Shown piece by piece: positions 30,964 to 34,273 of a stretch of 34,273 nucleotides of DNA. The stretch covers positions 1 through 34,273 of the forward strand of contig JAGVFQ010000013.1 of the NCBI GenBank assembly GCA_020057505.1, given 5' to 3'. The position numbers and the translations under genes are program-made. Source of the DNA: Patescibacteria group bacterium. GTDB lineage: Bacteria > Patescibacteriota > Patescibacteriia > JAGVFQ01. The notes below the pieces were generated by a model. It saw only the letters and a list, made by a program, of their open reading frames with translations. It ran no database searches and was not told the origin of the DNA. How positions within the stretch are numbered: position 1 is the first letter of the stretch; every line of letters starts with the position of its first letter.

Positions 30964-31743
30964 CTATTTGATCTCGTACACCACCATCGCATCAACGACT
31001 ATATCCAAACTGCCGCTCTCTACTTGCGGAGCTGGCGCGGATTCGGCGGCGCCGCCTATACCCATGGCATAATTTTTATAAATCGGCTGAGGATATTGGC
31101 TTGATTCATTAAAAGAAACTACCTTGCCTAATTTTACGTCCATAATATCCGCCAAAGCTTTGGCTTTCTCTTTGGCGTTCTCAAGGGCTTTTATTCTCGC
31201 TTCATTTTGTAATTTTTCCGGATCATCAATGCCAAAACTTAATCCGCCCACTTGATTCAAACCCAAAGTACCCGACATAGCCAAAATATCGCCAATCTTA
31301 TCCATGTTTCTAATCTTCACCGTCACGGTCTGATTCACTTGATAGCCGCGCAAGGTTTGTTTGCCAACATTATAATCATACTGGGGATATATTGAGTAAT
31401 TATTGGTTTGGATATCTTTCGCGTCAACACCCATATCCTTAAGCTGCTTATTCAATTGATTCATTTTGTCGGTATTTTCTTTTTGCGCTTCGGCAACCGT
31501 CTTCTTTTCCGTAGTTAAACCAAGTTGAATATTGGCAATATCAGGAATGGCCGTGACCTTACCTTCGCCGGAAATAGCGATCGTGTCTCGTTCCTGCACC
31601 TGTTTGCCGATATAATCATACTGCTTCATACTGTTGCGGATCATAACCGCGGCGATGACGATAAATGCCAAAAAAGCGAGAGCCAAAAGAATAGTAAAAA
31701 TTTTGTTCTCACTCCATGTTGGCCAAAATGTTTTCTCGTTCAT
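30964..31743 (-). CDS. SIMPL-domain (DUF541) protein
   Basis: A 259-aa protein with an N-terminal transmembrane anchor (about 13-35, IFTILLALAFLAFIVIAAVMI). The SIMPL domain follows (about 52-258): DTIAISGEGKVTAIPDIANIQLGLTTE, LKDMGVDAKDIQTNNYSIYPQYDY, GYQVNQTVTVKIRNMDKIGDIL and ARIKALENAKEKAKALADIMDVKLGKV. These are typical of the family (YggE, SIMPL). Members are periplasmic or surface proteins with roles in stress or signalling that remain poorly defined. It lies 26 nt after pgk and just before the GxxExxY element. Confidence 0.9.
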   Translation of the reverse strand: MNEKTFWPTWSENKIFTILLALAFLAFIVIAAVMIRNSMKQYDYIGKQVQERDTIAISGEGKVTAIPDIANIQLGLTTEKKTVAEAQKENTDKMNQLNKQLKDMGVDAKDIQTNNYSIYPQYDYNVGKQTLRGYQVNQTVTVKIRNMDKIGDILAMSGTLGLNQVGGLSFGIDDPEKLQNEARIKALENAKEKAKALADIMDVKLGKVVSFNESSQYPQPIYKNYAMGIGGAAESAPAPQVESGSLDIVVDAMVVYEIK

Positions 31744-31769
31744 AGATTTTGATAATTAATTATTCTTTT

Positions 31770-33053
31770 TTATTTTAATAATGGCGTAATACCCGGCAAT
31801 CCCTTCCCCTCAAGAAAAGTAAGCATGGCTCCGCCACCGGTGGAAATATGGTCAACAAATTCCGCCATTCCGGTTTGTTCCAAGCAAGATATAGTTTCGC
31901 CGCCACCCACGACTCCAAAAGCGGTACCGCGAGAACGCGCGGCGATTATTCTGCCAAGAGCTATACTCCCATGTTTGTATTGGTCAACTTCAAAATATCC
32001 AAAAGGTCCATTCCAAATAATTGTCTCAGCTTGTTTAATTAATAAAGCGTACTTACCAATAGTTTCCGGACCAATATCATAAATTCCTTCTGATTTTTTG
32101 CAAATAGCAAAAGGCTCATTTTTTATTTCAACAATTCTAACTTTATTTCCTTTTTTGTCTCCCGTAATAACATCGGCAGGCAGAATGATCTTACCCGCGC
32201 CGATTTTTAATAATTTTAACGCTAAATCAATCTCACTATCCTCAATCTCTGAATCGCCAACGCCATAACCCATCGCCTTAAAAAATGTATTGGCAATACC
32301 GCCGCCCAAGCAAAGATGATCGACTTTGGTTAATAAATTTTCCATCAACGCGATCTTGGTCGAGATCTTAATACCGCCTATCAAAGCTACAAACGATTTC
32401 TTCGGATTGTCAATAAGTTTGCTTAAGGCGTTAATTTCTTTTTCCAAAAGGAAACCGGCATAGCTTGGTAAATGTTTAGTAATCTCGACAATCGTGCCTT
32501 CGGATCGATGCGAGGAGGCAAACGCGTTATCAACATACAAATCGCCATAACTTGCCAGTTTGGCAATAAACTCCGAATCACCAACCAATTCTTTGGGATA
32601 AAACCTGGTATTTTCCAGTAAAACAATATCCCCATCTTTCATTTTACCAATCAACTGCTCGGCTTTTTTATTGATTAGATCGGTCGCGTAGGTAAAATTT
32701 GTTTTGGGTGAAATTTTAATAGACTTGTAGGGTTTAATTTCTGTTTTTTCTTTATTACCCAAAAGCTCAATCAGCCTTTGCGCTACAGGATTCAACCTAA
32801 GACCGGCGACAATCCTGCCTTCGGGTCGGCCCAAATGGCTGAGTAAAATCACTTTAGCGCCTTTTTTGATTAAAAATTCGAGTGTTGGTAGGGTTTCCTT
32901 AATTTTCGTTGATTCTGTGACAATCACTTTTGCCTTATCTCTTTCCCTGATTTCTTTCAAAGGCGTATTAAAATCAGCACGCAAAATAACTCTCTTACCC
33001 TTCAGGCTTTTAACTTCGCGAATAGATTTTAACTGCATATTTTTAATAATCAT
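31770..33053 (-). CDS. pgk: Phosphoglycerate kinase
   Basis: A 427-aa glycolytic kinase that makes ATP from 1,3-bisphosphoglycerate. Motifs: VILRADFNTPL (about 21-31), LLSHLGRPEGR (about 70-80), VLLENTRFYPKE (about 142-153), YVDNAFASSHRSEGT (about 173-187), LIGGIKISTKIALMENLL, IIWNGPFGYFE and VVGGGETISCLEQTG, ending ISTGGGAMLTFLEGKGLPGI. It is slightly longer than the usual 390-400 residues because of linker segments. ATG 33053 is used; ATG 33038 is an alternative. A TATAAT lies about 25 nt upstream but no good -35 is seen. Confidence 0.97.
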   Translation of the reverse strand: MIIKNMQLKSIREVKSLKGKRVILRADFNTPLKEIRERDKAKVIVTESTKIKETLPTLEFLIKKGAKVILLSHLGRPEGRIVAGLRLNPVAQRLIELLGNKEKTEIKPYKSIKISPKTNFTYATDLINKKAEQLIGKMKDGDIVLLENTRFYPKELVGDSEFIAKLASYGDLYVDNAFASSHRSEGTIVEITKHLPSYAGFLLEKEINALSKLIDNPKKSFVALIGGIKISTKIALMENLLTKVDHLCLGGGIANTFFKAMGYGVGDSEIEDSEIDLALKLLKIGAGKIILPADVITGDKKGNKVRIVEIKNEPFAICKKSEGIYDIGPETIGKYALLIKQAETIIWNGPFGYFEVDQYKHGSIALGRIIAARSRGTAFGVVGGGETISCLEQTGMAEFVDHISTGGGAMLTFLEGKGLPGITPLLK

Positions 33054-33140
33054 TAATAATTATTTTATATAGCAATTATACCACAGATTATAAAACAAAA
33101 AAACTAATAACTTACTAACCTAAAAACTTAAAACTAATCT

Positions 33141-33395
33141 CTAATCCCCCGCAATCTCGACTAATTCCCATCCCAAAATTTTGGCTTTTTCAATTACAAT
33201 CACGGCCGCTTCGGCCATACTGCCTCTCGCGAGCATCTCGATATTAAATTTCAAATTATCGGCATTAATTTCTTCGCCGTGCTCCATCACACTGCCTAAT
33301 TTCAGGGTAATTTTTTTCACCTTTTTCAAATTATTTTTCTTGGCGTATGCCAAAACCAGATTGAATATCTTATTAGCTTCATGAAGATCGTGCAT
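33141..33395 (-). CDS. HypA-like domain protein lacking the zinc domain
   Basis: An 84-aa protein resembling the N-terminal nickel-binding half of the hydrogenase maturation factor HypA: MHDLHEANKIFNLVLAYAKKNNLKKVKKITLKLGSVMEHGEEINADNLKFNIEMLARGSMAEAAVIVIE. The Met-His start (H2 is the nickel ligand) and the LKLGS-like strand fit. HypA is normally about 115 aa with two CxxC zinc motifs after this point; here the chain ends without them. It could still bind nickel or be a structural relative with another role. It lies between the polysaccharide deacetylase and pgk genes, with no hydrogenase gene visible. Confidence 0.65.
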   Translation of the reverse strand: MHDLHEANKIFNLVLAYAKKNNLKKVKKITLKLGSVMEHGEEINADNLKFNIEMLARGSMAEAAVIVIEKAKILGWELVEIAGD

Positions 33396-33419
33396 AAGCT
33401 TAAATTTAAAATCAGCTGA

Positions 33420-34268
33420 TTATTTGTTTAATATTGAAACAAATTTATTAAAATCATTAGTAACTAAGAAACACTTGAAATTAAATTTATCTTCCTTTTT
33501 CTGATAAAGCCCCCAAGCGAGTCCCCGCGCTGCCTCATAGCCTGATTCTTTGACTAACGCCATAAGTTTTTCGCTATACTGTCCGTACGGATATGAAAAC
33601 AAATTTATTTTTTCGCCCAGACGTTCTTCGAGAATTTGTTTGCTGCCGGAAATTTCTTTTTTCAAAACAGCGGGGTCGGAAATTTTAAATAAATAAGGAT
33701 GAGTTTCTGTATGACTGCCGATAGCCATGCCCGCGCGAGATAATTCTTTTACTTCGTCCCATGTCATAAACTTTTCATGCCCGAGACTATTGGTATAGAC
33801 AAAAAAAGCGGCAATAAATTTTTTATCTTTAAGAATTGGAAAAGCGTTTAAGTACTGATTTTCCCAGCCGTCATCAAAATTAATAATTACTGGCTTAGTC
33901 GGCATGGGCTTACCCTTCTCAAATAAATTCAATAAATCATTAAAAGAAATCGCCACATAGCCATTGTCCCGCAAAAAATTCATCTGTCGCTCAAATACGG
34001 CCGGCTCGACAATAAATTGCTTGACAAACTTCGTATCACTGAAATAATAAGGCCGAACACTGTGATAGACAATAATCGGGACTTTTACTCCTTTGGCATT
34101 TATAATATCAAATGGCTGTTCCGGCGCGGCATTTTCTTTCTCTTGCCCCGCTGGACCGGATAAATATTCTCTATTTTCTTCCTTAAATAATCGAAATAAA
34201 GACCCAACTTGATTAAAATAATAAAAAAATACGAAACCGAAAAATACGGCAAAAATTGTAATTATCAA
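33420..34268 (-). CDS. Polysaccharide deacetylase (NodB homology), possibly incomplete at its 5' end
   Basis: A 282-aa protein with an N-terminal membrane anchor (about 2-18) and a NodB domain: VPIIVYHSV (about 60-68), VIINFDDGWENQYLNAFPIL with the catalytic and metal aspartates (about 126-145), GMAIGSHTETHPYL with the H-x3-H metal site (about 180-193), and NLFSYPYGQYSE (about 216-227). Such enzymes remove acetyl groups from surface glycans or peptidoglycan. The start shown is a TTG five codons before the window edge; the true start may lie outside. It is upstream of the HypA-like gene. Confidence 0.88.
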   Translation of the reverse strand: MIITIFAVFFGFVFFYYFNQVGSLFRLFKEENREYLSGPAGQEKENAAPEQPFDIINAKGVKVPIIVYHSVRPYYFSDTKFVKQFIVEPAVFERQMNFLRDNGYVAISFNDLLNLFEKGKPMPTKPVIINFDDGWENQYLNAFPILKDKKFIAAFFVYTNSLGHEKFMTWDEVKELSRAGMAIGSHTETHPYLFKISDPAVLKKEISGSKQILEERLGEKINLFSYPYGQYSEKLMALVKESGYEAARGLAWGLYQKKEDKFNFKCFLVTNDFNKFVSILNK

Positions 34269-34273
34269 AACAA

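Overview
The window looks like a chromosome segment of a Candidate Phyla Radiation (Patescibacteria) bacterium, probably close to Falkowbacteria or a related Parcubacteria lineage. The reasons are an AT-rich genome with tightly packed genes, very few Shine-Dalgarno sites, a short TsaB, an archaeal-type UMP kinase, DUF3160 and SIMPL proteins, a prokaryotic translin, and many short dispersed palindromes. The phylum-level call is fairly safe; the finer placement is inference. No rRNA, complete tRNA or CRISPR array was seen. TGA behaves as a stop codon.

Layout. 1-751: a MntA/HepT (nucleotidyltransferase/HEPN) toxin-antitoxin pair. 762-4530 (minus): tgt, then a short dcw cluster (mraZ, a 65-aa gene, rsmH, an ftsL-like gene) behind a promoter carrying MraZ boxes. 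4685-8749 (minus): a DUF3160 protein and a CapA-like phosphatase, both exported or membrane-anchored. 8887-9990: a small membrane protein and a membrane HExxH protein. 10183-11266: tsaB and a winged-helix regulator. 11444-13837 (plus): a large single-pass membrane protein. 13928-15180 (minus): rplJ-rplL behind an L10 leader. 15261-16848 (minus): a G+C-rich DAHP synthase operon behind an attenuator whose leader peptide is full of aromatic codons. 16863-22919 (minus): pyrH, rlmH, a Nudix hydrolase, a translin-like protein, a 58-aa protein, mltG, a PAP2 phosphatase, a ZIP transporter and mutM. 22982-33053 (minus): a lower-glycolysis block (pgk, eno and two different gpmI genes). It is interrupted by an accessory island (RhuM, a DUF2779 remnant, a nuclease-like protein and an HNH protein) and by a GxxExxY element. 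The window ends with a HypA-like domain protein and a polysaccharide deacetylase.

The most unusual feature is a family of short elements built from CGAAT-type pentamers repeated every 9-12 bp, roughly one DNA helical turn. Two copies (about 17561-17636 and 18635-18711) are gene-free palindromes. One copy (30494-30962) has the same kind of arms placed symmetrically around a GxxExxY gene. Half-copies sit in frame inside tgt and rsmH and add nearly the same peptide to both proteins. Another half-copy forms the C-terminus of the Nudix protein. I propose that the GxxExxY protein, which shows a PD-(D/E)xK-like motif, is the gene-bearing form of this element and the others are its non-autonomous or decayed relatives. 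This is inference from symmetry and motif and needs genome-wide testing. The second highlight is the aromatic-amino-acid attenuator in front of the DAHP synthase operon. Its promoter, leader peptide, antiterminator and terminator can all be read directly.
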